A DNA stretch of 5,732 nt from an uncultured Bacteroidota bacterium (GTDB lineage: Bacteria; Bacteroidota; Bacteroidia; UBA7662). The notes beneath the pieces were generated by a model, which saw nothing but the letters and a program-made list of their open reading frames with translations, searched no databases and was not told where the DNA came from. The stretch is from positions 1-5,732 of the forward strand of contig CAIVQI010000014.1 in the NCBI GenBank assembly GCA_903908015.1. The letters are read 5' to 3'. A program made the position numbers and the translations under genes. Positions 1 through 5,732 of the stretch are shown here, one piece after another; within the stretch, counting starts at the first letter, position 1; every line of letters starts with the position of its first letter.

Positions 1-255
1 AAACGCGATGTATAGGGTATGTCCGAATTGTTGTAATCGGAGGTGGAGTTTTTGAATGCTGGACATCAACCAAGACAAACGCCGCCGACCAATGCGGGCA
101 AATCCCCAAGCGGTGGGCGCCAGCAATCGCTCATCGAATACGTAAACAAATTCCAGGGCAACGTGCTTCTGTGCGGCTTCAAAAATGGCCGGGTGATCGT
201 GCAAGCGCAGATCGTTGCGCAACCAGACGAGATGGCAAGCAGGAGATTCTCTCAT
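1..255 (-). CDS. Cryptochrome/DNA photolyase family protein, DASH-like, N-terminal 85 residues (partial)
   Basis: The frame opens at an ATG at 255 and stays open to the left edge, so the C-terminal part, including the FAD-binding domain, lies outside the window. The N-terminus reads LVWLRNDLRLHDHPAIFEA (residues 9-27), the hallmark start of the photolyase alpha/beta antenna domain. It is followed by a VYVFDERLL strand and turn (38-46), then a segment with the pattern GFxxxGxxRxxxLxxSxxxLxxxLxxxGxxLxI (51-83). That spacing resembles the CRY-DASH branch, whose members bind FAD and a folate antenna and repair cyclobutane pyrimidine dimers, mainly in single-stranded DNA. The ATG is the only plausible start: an in-frame TGA lies about 20 codons upstream with no other ATG between. 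The gap to the CoA-transferase gene upstream is 47 bases, so co-transcription is likely. Family assignment is firm from the motif; the DASH subtype and repair activity are inferences from a fragment. Confidence 0.88.
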   Translation of the reverse strand, partial: MRESPACHLVWLRNDLRLHDHPAIFEAAQKHVALEFVYVFDERLLAPTAWGFARIGRRRLSWLMSSIQKLHLRLQQFGHTLYIAF

Positions 256-302
256 ATTAACGTATGATGCAATCGAATCCAGCAGCGTTTGTTGGCGATT
301 GA

Positions 303-1019
303 CTAACTCAGACTTGAATCATCCAAACGTTGGCGGACTGTCCGTTGTTCGATCCTCTTTTCATAATCCTTACCCTGGAATATCCGATGCACATAAATCC
401 CTGGTGTATGAATCTGGTTTGGGTCGAGCGAACCGGCCGGCACGAGTTCTTCCACTTCGGCTATTGTTATTTTGCCACCCATCGCCATCAGTGGATTGAA
501 ATTACGGGAGGTCGCCCGGAACATGAGATTGCCATGCGCATCGCCTTTCCATGCTTTTACCAAGGCAAAATCAGCTTGAAAAGCCATTTCGAGCAGGTAT
601 TCTTGATCGCCAAACCGCCGCACCTCTTTTCCTTCGGCCACTTCTGTTCCCACCCCGGCAGGTGTGTAGATTGCGGGCATGCCATATCCGGCAGCGAGAC
701 ACCGGGTGGCAAGTGTGCCTTGGGGTATGAGTTCTACTTCCAATTCACCGCTGAGCAGCTGCCGCTCAAACTCCGCATTTTCGCCAACATAACTCGAGAT
801 CATTTTACGGACCTGACGCCTGTGCAGAAGCAATCCAATACCGAAGTCATCCACGCCAGCATTATTTGAGATGCAGGTGAGATCCCGTACCCCGCTTTCC
901 ACCAAAGCTGAAATACAATTTTCGGGAATCCCGCATAAACCGAAGCCACCCAACATCAGGGTCGCTCCGTGGTGTATATCAGCAGTGGCCAGTCGTGCAT
1001 CGGGGTAAATCTTATTCAT
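303..1019 (-). CDS. scoA: Succinyl-CoA:3-ketoacid (3-oxoacid) CoA-transferase subunit A
   Basis: This 238-residue protein is a complete alpha-type subunit of a class I CoA-transferase, a cytoplasmic enzyme that moves CoA between succinyl-CoA and acetoacetate or similar 3-oxoacids. The family glycine motif GGFGLCGIPEN is at residues 24-34, followed by SNNAGVDDFGIGLLL (51-65), SSYVGENAEFERQ (75-87), ELEVELIPQGTLA (92-104), YTPAGVGT (118-125), a conserved EGKEVR stretch (129-134) and VKAWKGDAHGNL with RNFNP (154-176). Length and motif order are normal for ScoA/AtoD-like subunits. In this family the catalytic glutamate sits on the B subunit, so this protein alone should not be active. No B subunit gene adjoins it: mutS2 lies upstream and a photolyase-like gene downstream, although A and B are usually adjacent. 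Substrate choice (acetoacetate against other short acids) cannot be settled from sequence alone. A promoter-like element lies about 85 bases upstream. Confidence 0.95.
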   Translation of the reverse strand: MNKIYPDARLATADIHHGATLMLGGFGLCGIPENCISALVESGVRDLTCISNNAGVDDFGIGLLLHRRQVRKMISSYVGENAEFERQLLSGELEVELIPQGTLATRCLAAGYGMPAIYTPAGVGTEVAEGKEVRRFGDQEYLLEMAFQADFALVKAWKGDAHGNLMFRATSRNFNPLMAMGGKITIAEVEELVPAGSLDPNQIHTPGIYVHRIFQGKDYEKRIEQRTVRQRLDDSSLS

Positions 1020-1104
1020 GATGAGGGTTTATGTTGCGTTTAATGCGTATTTTGAGGTCTGAACAAAAACAGGTTTGAAGTTGAATCGAATTGGGCGGTT
1101 CGTA

Positions 1105-1112
1105 CAAATATA
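1105..1112 (-). promoter_or_regulatory. Putative Bacteroidota -7 element (TATATTTG) upstream of scoA
   Basis: On the minus strand the 132-base gap between the mutS2 stop and the scoA start contains TATATTTGTAC, an exact match to the Bacteroidota -7 consensus TAnnTTTG. Transcription from it would begin near 1100 and give a leader of about 80 bases before the scoA ATG at 1019. No TTG -33 element is seen at the usual spacing of about 19-23 bases upstream, which lowers confidence. The rest of the gap (1020-1151) is A/T-rich and shows no strong hairpin followed by a T-run, so mutS2 has no obvious intrinsic terminator here. Confidence 0.5.
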
Positions 1113-1151
1113 GGAGAAGGCTGGGCTATTCGCTGTTTTAGAAATGCCGTG

Positions 1152-3683
1152 TCACTTCATAAAAACGAGCGTCACCCCGTCGCCACCCCGGTCAAACGCC
1201 TCATTTTGAAAACCAGAAACAAACGATTGTCGCCGTACATGTTCGCGTACCAAACGCCTTAAGATGCCCCCTCCCCTGCCGTGGATCACGCGTATGCTGG
1301 GATGACCCGCCACCAAAGCCCGTTCGAGCACCTTGTCGAGCAATTCAACCGCCTCTTCAGCACGCATTCCGCGGAGATCGAGTTCGGTTTTGAGCTCCTC
1401 CACCATGCGAAAGGCCGCCGCAGAGGCGGAGTATTCTTGGGATGGTCGCACGATGAACCCTCCTTGCGTTTTTTTACTGATTTTGGCTGTTGCAGATGGG
1501 CTCGCTGAAGTCTTCATCAATCTCATCCGCGACAAAGGCAAGCGCAGAAATCCATCGCCCACCAAAACCACGGCCTCTTTGTCGTGTATGGACTGAATGA
1601 TTCCTTGAAAACCTTCCGGCTCCACCACAACGCGATGGCCTGGCTTGGGGTCAACATCAGGTGTGCCGGAAATGTGGGCCGTTTCACCCACCATATCCGG
1701 TGCTACTTCGGCCTGTTGGACTTCCATGAGGCGGTCATTCGATTGGGCCGCTGCGCCATCGATCTGACGCAGAAGCTGCCGAAGTGACTCCTTACTGCCC
1801 TCCATTTTTCGTGCATCGGCCAACAGGGTTTCTGCCTGTCGGCGTACCTGCATCAACAATTCCCGGGCCTGGTTGCGTGACTGCTCCCATAATTTCTTGC
1901 GCTTTTCGGATAAATCGGTGAGTTGACCATTCCATCGGGCCAACACTTCATCCAGCAGACGATCCTTTTCCTGTAGGAGGCGCTCACGATCGGCCAACTC
2001 CTGTTCGCGCGCCATGAGCTGTATGAGCAAAGCTTCCACATCTTGCTGTCGGCCTGCCATCTGAGCTCGTGCCAAGCCTACCAACTGAGGCGGCAATCCG
2101 GTGCGGCTGGCGATCTCAAAGGCAAATGAAGAACCTGGCCGCCCTGTTTCGAAGGTGTAGCGTGGGCGCAACGCAGCCACATCAAACCCCATGGCAGCAT
2201 TCCTCATGGCATCGGTTCGTGCCGCCAACAGCTTTAAGTTATTGTAGTGCGTTGTGATGAGTCCCCAGCTGCCTTTGCGTACAAGCTCCTCGAGCACCAC
2301 TTCCGCCAACGGCCCGCCCATATGTGGATCGGTACCCGAACCCATTTCATCGATCAGGACTAAGGCAGCATCACCTGCACACGCCAAAAATGACTTCATG
2401 TGGGTGAGGTGGGCGCTATACGTACTCAGTTCGTCGTCCATGCTCTGCTCATCCCCTAATTCTACCAATAGGTGCTGAAAAACACGCATTTTGGTGCCAT
2501 AGCGGGCTGGCAAAGGAAGGCCGACCTGAAACATCCACTGAAACAGGCCCAGGGTTTTCAGTACAACCGATTTGCCGCCGGCATTGGGACCGCTCAAAAC
2601 GATCATTCGGGAACTTCGGCTCAGTTGGATATTGAGGGGAACAGCCCGAACTGCGCCTTCAGAGTCGCGCAGCCACATCGGATGTATGGCATCACGGAGG
2701 TCTATCTCTTCCTGATCGATGTCGGGACAACATGCATAGGGCCATTCCAAGGCCAAAATGGCGCGAGCACGGTACTTATCGACCGCCACACTTCGTGCGT
2801 GGGCATCGTAGAGCCATTCGATATAGGGTCGAACACTATTGGTGAGGTCTTGCAGGATCTTGCGCATGGCACGTTCCAGGGCCAGCTCAGTGAGGCGGAT
2901 TTCGTTATTGAGTCCCACCACCGCTGCCGGCTCTATGAAGACCGTTTGTCCGGTTGCCGAAACGTCATGCAGCAGACCGTCGACTTTGCGCTTGTGCTCC
3001 ACAGGAATTGGCAGCACCAGGCGTTCGCTGCGCAGGGTAATTCCTGAGTCGGCCACCCATCCCTCTTTCGCGCATTGGCGATAAATCTGTTCCATCTTTC
3101 CCCTTACCTCATTCTGAAGGCGGTTCAACGTAACGCTCAACTTCGCATACTCGCTGCTGGCATGGGGTCGAACCTTGCCATCCGGACCCAAAACTCGATC
3201 GATCTCCGCGAGGAGGTCCATCGGCACCACAAATCGGTCGAATATGGCGGCCAACAGCGGATATGGACGTCCGTTTCCCTGCAAGCGTTTGAGCCATCGG
3301 TTCAGCATATTCAATAGCCTTCGGATATCGGCTAAATTTTCCGCTTCGAGCCAAGCGTCTTCAGGTAATGCCCTACTGATAAAAGCTGGAATGTCTGAAA
3401 TGGGGTCATCAGAGAGTGGCGCATCGCCCTGCATCAAACGCATCATTTCTCGCATGACGCGTTGGGACAAGGCCACGTGCTCAGAGTCAGATAACGGCTG
3501 AAGGGTTAAAAGATCATGGGCACCTTGTGCGCTGCGGCAGTGGCGCGACAAGCGTTCACGGAGGCTGTGGTAATCGAGCCGCGCGGCCGAGACCGGCGGC
3601 TGCATGTCCATTTGGTTTTGAGCATGGTCCATGAAAATCAAATCTAATTCAGATTCAACGGTATTGTTCGGTGAGGCGCTCAT
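1152..3683 (-). CDS. mutS2: MutS2 family ATPase with KOW and C-terminal Smr domain
   Basis: The 843-residue product has the full MutS2 layout. Residues about 30-350 are core/lever helices without the MutS mismatch-recognition domain. The ATPase has Walker A GPNAGGKS (365-372), a signature-like DDELSTYSAHLTHM segment (416-429), Walker B LVLIDEMGSGTDP (441-453) and a TTHY switch (477-480). A charged coiled coil (about 545-640), a KOW-like beta segment (about 681-723) and a C-terminal Smr domain (766-843) with LDLRG (768-772) and HGRGGG (801-806) follow. Family work describes MutS2 as a factor that splits collided ribosomes in Bacillus and as a recombination suppressor in Helicobacter; the Smr motifs are those linked to nuclease activity. 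All key motifs are intact. The chosen ATG overlaps the end of the upstream lipoprotein gene by 29 bases and gives a protein slightly longer than the usual 780-800 residues; an ATG at 3632 (residue 18), or Met25 or Met27, could be the real start. Probably co-transcribed with the lipoprotein gene. Confidence 0.96.
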   Translation of the reverse strand: MSASPNNTVESELDLIFMDHAQNQMDMQPPVSAARLDYHSLRERLSRHCRSAQGAHDLLTLQPLSDSEHVALSQRVMREMMRLMQGDAPLSDDPISDIPAFISRALPEDAWLEAENLADIRRLLNMLNRWLKRLQGNGRPYPLLAAIFDRFVVPMDLLAEIDRVLGPDGKVRPHASSEYAKLSVTLNRLQNEVRGKMEQIYRQCAKEGWVADSGITLRSERLVLPIPVEHKRKVDGLLHDVSATGQTVFIEPAAVVGLNNEIRLTELALERAMRKILQDLTNSVRPYIEWLYDAHARSVAVDKYRARAILALEWPYACCPDIDQEEIDLRDAIHPMWLRDSEGAVRAVPLNIQLSRSSRMIVLSGPNAGGKSVVLKTLGLFQWMFQVGLPLPARYGTKMRVFQHLLVELGDEQSMDDELSTYSAHLTHMKSFLACAGDAALVLIDEMGSGTDPHMGGPLAEVVLEELVRKGSWGLITTHYNNLKLLAARTDAMRNAAMGFDVAALRPRYTFETGRPGSSFAFEIASRTGLPPQLVGLARAQMAGRQQDVEALLIQLMAREQELADRERLLQEKDRLLDEVLARWNGQLTDLSEKRKKLWEQSRNQARELLMQVRRQAETLLADARKMEGSKESLRQLLRQIDGAAAQSNDRLMEVQQAEVAPDMVGETAHISGTPDVDPKPGHRVVVEPEGFQGIIQSIHDKEAVVLVGDGFLRLPLSRMRLMKTSASPSATAKISKKTQGGFIVRPSQEYSASAAAFRMVEELKTELDLRGMRAEEAVELLDKVLERALVAGHPSIRVIHGRGGGILRRLVREHVRRQSFVSGFQNEAFDRGGDGVTLVFMK

Positions 3684-4026
3684 TGAGTCGTCGGGTTAGC
3701 CCGCTGTAGAGGCTGTCCATCACCACCGGGTGCTGCTGTTCATAATAGTCGTAGGATGCCAAAAATCGCTCAGGCGACACGCCATAAGGTTCTAACAAAC
3801 GACGATAGAGTTCAGCCATCTCGGCACGTCCCAAGGTATCGGTTGGTGTGAGTACCTGATGGAGATTACGGTAGCTTTCGGCCAGATGAACCTCGACCAA
3901 TAACATTTCCATGCTGTCGGGCGGCACAATATCGCTGTGGTAATCCTTCAGCGCATGCGGGTCGCGACAAGCAGTCAACGCCCAACTGAAGAACAAGAAA
4001 ACGGGTATTTTTGCGTTGAACGACAT
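3655..4026 (-). CDS. DUF4296 domain-containing lipoprotein
   Basis: This is a 123-residue protein of unknown function. It starts with a short hydrophobic signal (residues 7-18) ending in a lipobox LTAC, with Cys20 as the likely acylated residue, so the mature protein should be anchored to a membrane facing the periplasm. The rest is predicted helical and carries features I associate with DUF4296: an IVPPDSMEMLLVEVHLAE stretch (33-50) matching the usual 'P-x-x-hh-hh-x-D/E-hH-hAE' helix, a YGVSPERFLASYDYY block (81-95), and a final DSLYSGLTRRL helix (103-113). Families of this type are small Bacteroidota lipoproteins without a known role. Its stop lies inside the start region of mutS2, which suggests translational coupling. 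A -7 promoter match lies only six bases before its ATG. Its first codons also contain a promoter-like element for the divergent gene. The lipoprotein call is strong; the family name rests on recognition and not on a search. Confidence 0.87.
   Translation of the reverse strand: MSFNAKIPVFLFFSWALTACRDPHALKDYHSDIVPPDSMEMLLVEVHLAESYRNLHQVLTPTDTLGRAEMAELYRRLLEPYGVSPERFLASYDYYEQQHPVVMDSLYSGLTRRLNERLTEQYR
4006..4013 (+). promoter_or_regulatory. Putative Bacteroidota -7 element (TATTTTTG) for yggS
   Basis: TATTTTTG matches TAnnTTTG exactly and lies on the plus strand 30 bases before the yggS ATG, inside codons 5-7 of the divergent lipoprotein gene. Initiation would fall near 4018-4020 and give a leader of about 25 bases. 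No TTG is present at the usual -33 distance, although CTG occurs at 3986-3988 with short spacing. The yggS gene needs a promoter in this stretch because its upstream neighbour is on the other strand. Confidence 0.4.
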
Positions 4027-4032
4027 AAACTA

Positions 4033-4040
4033 CAAAAGTA
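4033..4040 (-). promoter_or_regulatory. Putative Bacteroidota -7 element (TACTTTTG) for the lipoprotein-mutS2 transcript
   Basis: On the minus strand TACTTTTGTAG matches TAnnTTTG and ends six bases before the ATG of the DUF4296 gene at 4026. With the usual distance from -7 element to start site, transcription would begin at or within about two bases of the ATG, giving a leaderless or nearly leaderless mRNA. The corresponding -33 region would lie inside the first codons of yggS, and no TTG is seen there at the expected spacing. A promoter is needed near here because the neighbouring gene diverges. Confidence 0.42.
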
Positions 4041-4043
4041 CAG

Positions 4044-4724
4044 ATGAACCAGGTTGCCGCGGCATTGGAACTTATTGATCGTGCCTTGCGCTCAAAAGGT
4101 GCCCGGCTCGTAGCGGTGTCGAAATACCAAACCGACGAGCGGGTGATGATGGCCTATGACGCTGGTCAACGCATTTTTGCCGAAAACAGGGTTCAGGAAT
4201 TGCTGGCGAAAAAAGCAAGGTTTCCATCCGACTGCGAATGGCATTTTATTGGTCACCTTCAAAGCAACAAGGTACGGATGCTCCTGCCCGCGGTTGGTCT
4301 CATTCATTCGGTGGACTCTGAAACGCTTTTGGAGCAAATCAACCGTGAATCGCAGCGTTTGGGTATCGTCACCCGGGTATTGTTGCAGGTGCACATTGCG
4401 CAAGAAGCGCATAAGTTTGGTCTGAAGGCCGAGGAGGTGCTTCCCCTGCTGAATCGATGCGCGAACGGGGAATTTGTAGGCACGCGGGTAGGTGGACTTA
4501 TGGGCATGGCCAGCTTATGTGAAGACGAACGCCAAATTGGAAAGGAGTTCAGCGGTTTATCGGCTCTGTTCTCCGATGCCAAAGATTTGTATGGCACACG
4601 CCTGGCTGATTTCAAGGAACTCAGCATGGGGATGTCGGGCGATTACCCTATTGCCCTGCAGTATGGATCCACCATGATCCGGCTGGGTTCGGGTGTGTTT
4701 CAACCGGATGATGCGCAACAATAA
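4044..4724 (+). CDS. yggS: YggS/PROSC family pyridoxal phosphate-dependent protein
   Basis: This 226-residue protein belongs to the YggS/PLPBP family, single-domain TIM-barrel proteins resembling the N-terminal domain of bacterial alanine racemase. They bind PLP without a known enzymatic reaction and keep vitamin B6 and amino/keto-acid pools balanced in the cytoplasm. The PLP-binding lysine is Lys27 in LVAVSKYQ (22-29). Also seen are FAENRVQEL (45-53), WHFIGHLQSNKV (66-77), HSVDS (88-92), KFGL (124-127), GGLMGMA (150-156), LSMGMSGDY (193-201) and the phosphate-binding GSTMIRLGSGVF (208-219). Length is typical. The tail is slightly unusual: the family normally continues as FG followed by an arginine, while here it reads FQPDDAQQ. 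The first 20 residues are shorter than in many homologues, but the ATG is only 17 bases from the divergent lipoprotein gene and no in-frame alternative is needed. A -7 promoter match lies about 30 bases upstream. Confidence 0.95.
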   Translation: MNQVAAALELIDRALRSKGARLVAVSKYQTDERVMMAYDAGQRIFAENRVQELLAKKARFPSDCEWHFIGHLQSNKVRMLLPAVGLIHSVDSETLLEQINRESQRLGIVTRVLLQVHIAQEAHKFGLKAEEVLPLLNRCANGEFVGTRVGGLMGMASLCEDERQIGKEFSGLSALFSDAKDLYGTRLADFKELSMGMSGDYPIALQYGSTMIRLGSGVFQPDDAQQ

Positions 4725-4802
4725 TCAGATGTATGTCCTAATTGAACCCAGAAATACACGTTCTTATGAATCAATTGCCTTCCACTTCCAAAAAATACAG
4801 CC

Positions 4803-5585
4803 ATGTTTGAAGCATCAGCCCGATTTAGATTCCCATTTTTCGCCCTCGCTTTAGCGGGGCTAGTTACATCATGTACTGTCATACGTCCCGGTCAAATCGG
4901 TATTCGGCAACGATTAGGGGTTTTATCGAACCAGACCCATACACAAGGAGTGGTGTTCTACATGCCTTTCGTGAGTCGGGTGGTAAAAACAAGCCTTCAG
5001 CTGAATGACATCGAGCTGAGCATCAGTCTGCCATCAAAAGAGGGACTCAGTGTTACCGCCCAGATCTCTATTTTGTATAGAATCGACCCCAATATGGTGC
5101 CATCGCTCATCAGGAATTTGGGGCTCGAACACCGAAACATCATATCTAATGTCTTCCGCTCTGCATCGGCCGATGTTTGTTCAGAATACTTTGCCAAAGA
5201 CATGCATTCGGGCATGCGCTCAGAAATCGAGCGCGCGGTGAAGGTCAAAATGAGCGAAATTCTGACCAAGCAAGGCATTATTGTGGATGCCGTTTTGATG
5301 AAGAGCATACAGCTACCCAACGGATTGGCCCAATCGGTAGAACAAAAACTACAAGCGGAACAGGACGCGATGCGGATGGAATTTGTACTTAAAAGGGAAC
5401 GACTCGAGGCTGACCGGAAAATCATAGAAGCCACAGGCACTAGAGATGCCCAAAAAATATTATCGGAGGGACTAACCGATAACATCCTGAAACTTAGGAG
5501 TATCGAGGCCTTGCTGGAGGTATCAAAATCGCCCAATGCGAAGGTGATTATCACCGACGGTAAAACACCATATATTTTGCCGTGA
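4803..5585 (+). CDS. Prohibitin-like SPFH/Band 7 domain lipoprotein
   Basis: The 260-residue product is a stomatin/prohibitin-family scaffold protein. A basic, hydrophobic N-terminus (7-20) ends in a lipobox-like VTSC with Cys24, so it is probably a lipoprotein; this signal stands where a prohibitin would have its N-terminal membrane anchor. The Band 7 domain runs from about 26 to 195: VIRPGQIGIRQRLG (26-39), GVVFYMPFVSRVVKTSLQ (49-66), a strand block with SVTAQISILYRIDP (83-96), and the AVLMKSIQLPNGLAQSVEQKLQAEQDA segment (163-189), which matches the prohibitin 'ai-x-x-K-x-x-AEQ-x-A' signature. A charged coiled coil follows (about 178-225) and the protein ends with the KVIITDGKTPYIL tail seen in Bacteroidota homologues. 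Such proteins form ring-like or microdomain assemblies at membranes; the partner here is unknown. It lies 78 bases downstream of yggS on the same strand, so it could be co-transcribed, and no clear -7 element was found in that gap. Confidence 0.9.
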   Translation: MFEASARFRFPFFALALAGLVTSCTVIRPGQIGIRQRLGVLSNQTHTQGVVFYMPFVSRVVKTSLQLNDIELSISLPSKEGLSVTAQISILYRIDPNMVPSLIRNLGLEHRNIISNVFRSASADVCSEYFAKDMHSGMRSEIERAVKVKMSEILTKQGIIVDAVLMKSIQLPNGLAQSVEQKLQAEQDAMRMEFVLKRERLEADRKIIEATGTRDAQKILSEGLTDNILKLRSIEALLEVSKSPNAKVIITDGKTPYILP

Positions 5586-5638
5586 ATACGGGCCATGCGC
5601 CTGCAAAATCATGTGAAGCCGTGGAAAATAGACAACAA

Positions 5639-5732
5639 ATGACTTTCGGCAAGTCGGATTTTGGCGAGCAATCGACAACTCAGACCAAATGGTTTGATAC
5701 CCGTGCGCGTGTCTCTGATGTGGCTAATAGTC
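5639..5732 (+). CDS. Start of an unrecognised protein, partial at the right edge
   Basis: A plus-strand frame stays open from 5564 to the end of the window. Two starts are possible: the ATG at 5639, preceded by A-rich sequence as is common in this phylum, or a GTG at 5582 whose GTGA overlaps the stop codon of the SPFH gene and would add 19 residues. From the ATG the visible product has 31 residues, beginning MTFGKSDFGEQ and containing KWFDTRARVSDV. Codons are rich in first-position G and use GAT, GGC, GTG and GCT as in the neighbouring genes, which favours real coding. I do not recognise the family, and the fragment is too short to infer a function. The opposite strand also has a roughly 40-codon open stretch here, so the call is tentative. 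Confidence 0.42.
   Translation, partial: MTFGKSDFGEQSTTQTKWFDTRARVSDVANS

Noticed and set aside
43..267. 74-codon plus-strand frame at the left end
   Set aside because: The minus strand here encodes the clear photolyase N-terminus; the plus-strand product has no recognisable feature.
330..869. 179-codon open frame on the plus strand opposite scoA
   Set aside because: It is antisense to a complete, conserved CoA-transferase subunit and has His/Cys/Phe-rich composition typical of a shadow frame.
1087..1102. Small inverted repeat CGAA...TTCG in the scoA leader
   Set aside because: A four-base stem with an eight-base loop is too weak to support a terminator or riboswitch, and no T-run follows.
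2472..3047. 191-codon open frame on the plus strand inside mutS2
   Set aside because: It lies wholly antisense to the lever and ATPase region of an intact, motif-rich MutS2, and its product shows no recognisable domain. It is a shadow of the real gene.
4742..4809. Possible promoter for the SPFH gene (TTG at 4742-4744 and CATGTTTG at 4802-4809)
   Set aside because: The TTG has no TAnnTTTG at the right spacing, and CATGTTTG lacks the first T and would start transcription after the ATG.
4766..4810. A 14-codon frame overlapping the start of the SPFH gene, possibly a leader peptide
   Set aside because: It is out of frame with the SPFH gene, has no attenuator-like hairpins or biased codons, and a frame this short is expected by chance.
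4997..5596. 199-codon minus-strand frame opposite the SPFH gene
   Set aside because: Serine-rich shadow of the plus-strand SPFH gene, which has the conserved family sequence.

Overview
The window reads as ordinary chromosomal sequence from a member of the Bacteroidota. Three things point there: a DUF4296 lipoprotein, a family I know only from this phylum; several matches to the Bacteroidota -7 promoter element TAnnTTTG in the gaps that need a promoter; and start codons with A/T-rich upstream sequence and no clear Shine-Dalgarno. Genus and species cannot be told from the sequence. I see no mobile element, CRISPR array, tRNA or rRNA, and no intergenic gap longer than about 135 bases.

Left part, minus strand (read right to left, 4026 to 1): a small DUF4296 lipoprotein (3655-4026); full-length mutS2 (1152-3683), whose first codons overlap the lipoprotein gene; a 132-base gap with a promoter-like element; the A subunit of a succinyl-CoA/3-oxoacid CoA-transferase (303-1019); and, 47 bases further on, the first 85 codons of a cryptochrome/photolyase-family flavoprotein that runs off the left edge. 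The partner B subunit of the CoA-transferase is not next to the A subunit on either side.

Right part, plus strand: a YggS/PROSC-type PLP-homeostasis protein (4044-4724), diverging from the lipoprotein gene across only 17 bases; a prohibitin-like SPFH/Band 7 protein with a lipoprotein signal (4803-5585); and the start of a further unrecognised reading frame that runs off the right edge.

The genes do not form one obvious pathway. MutS2 (ribosome rescue or anti-recombination), YggS (PLP balance) and the photolyase are housekeeping or stress functions, and the CoA-transferase is ketone-body/acyl-CoA metabolism. I found no convincing new system. The points most worth a second look are the compact divergent promoter region with a probable leaderless transcript, the orphan CoA-transferase subunit, and the lipoprotein form of the prohibitin homologue.
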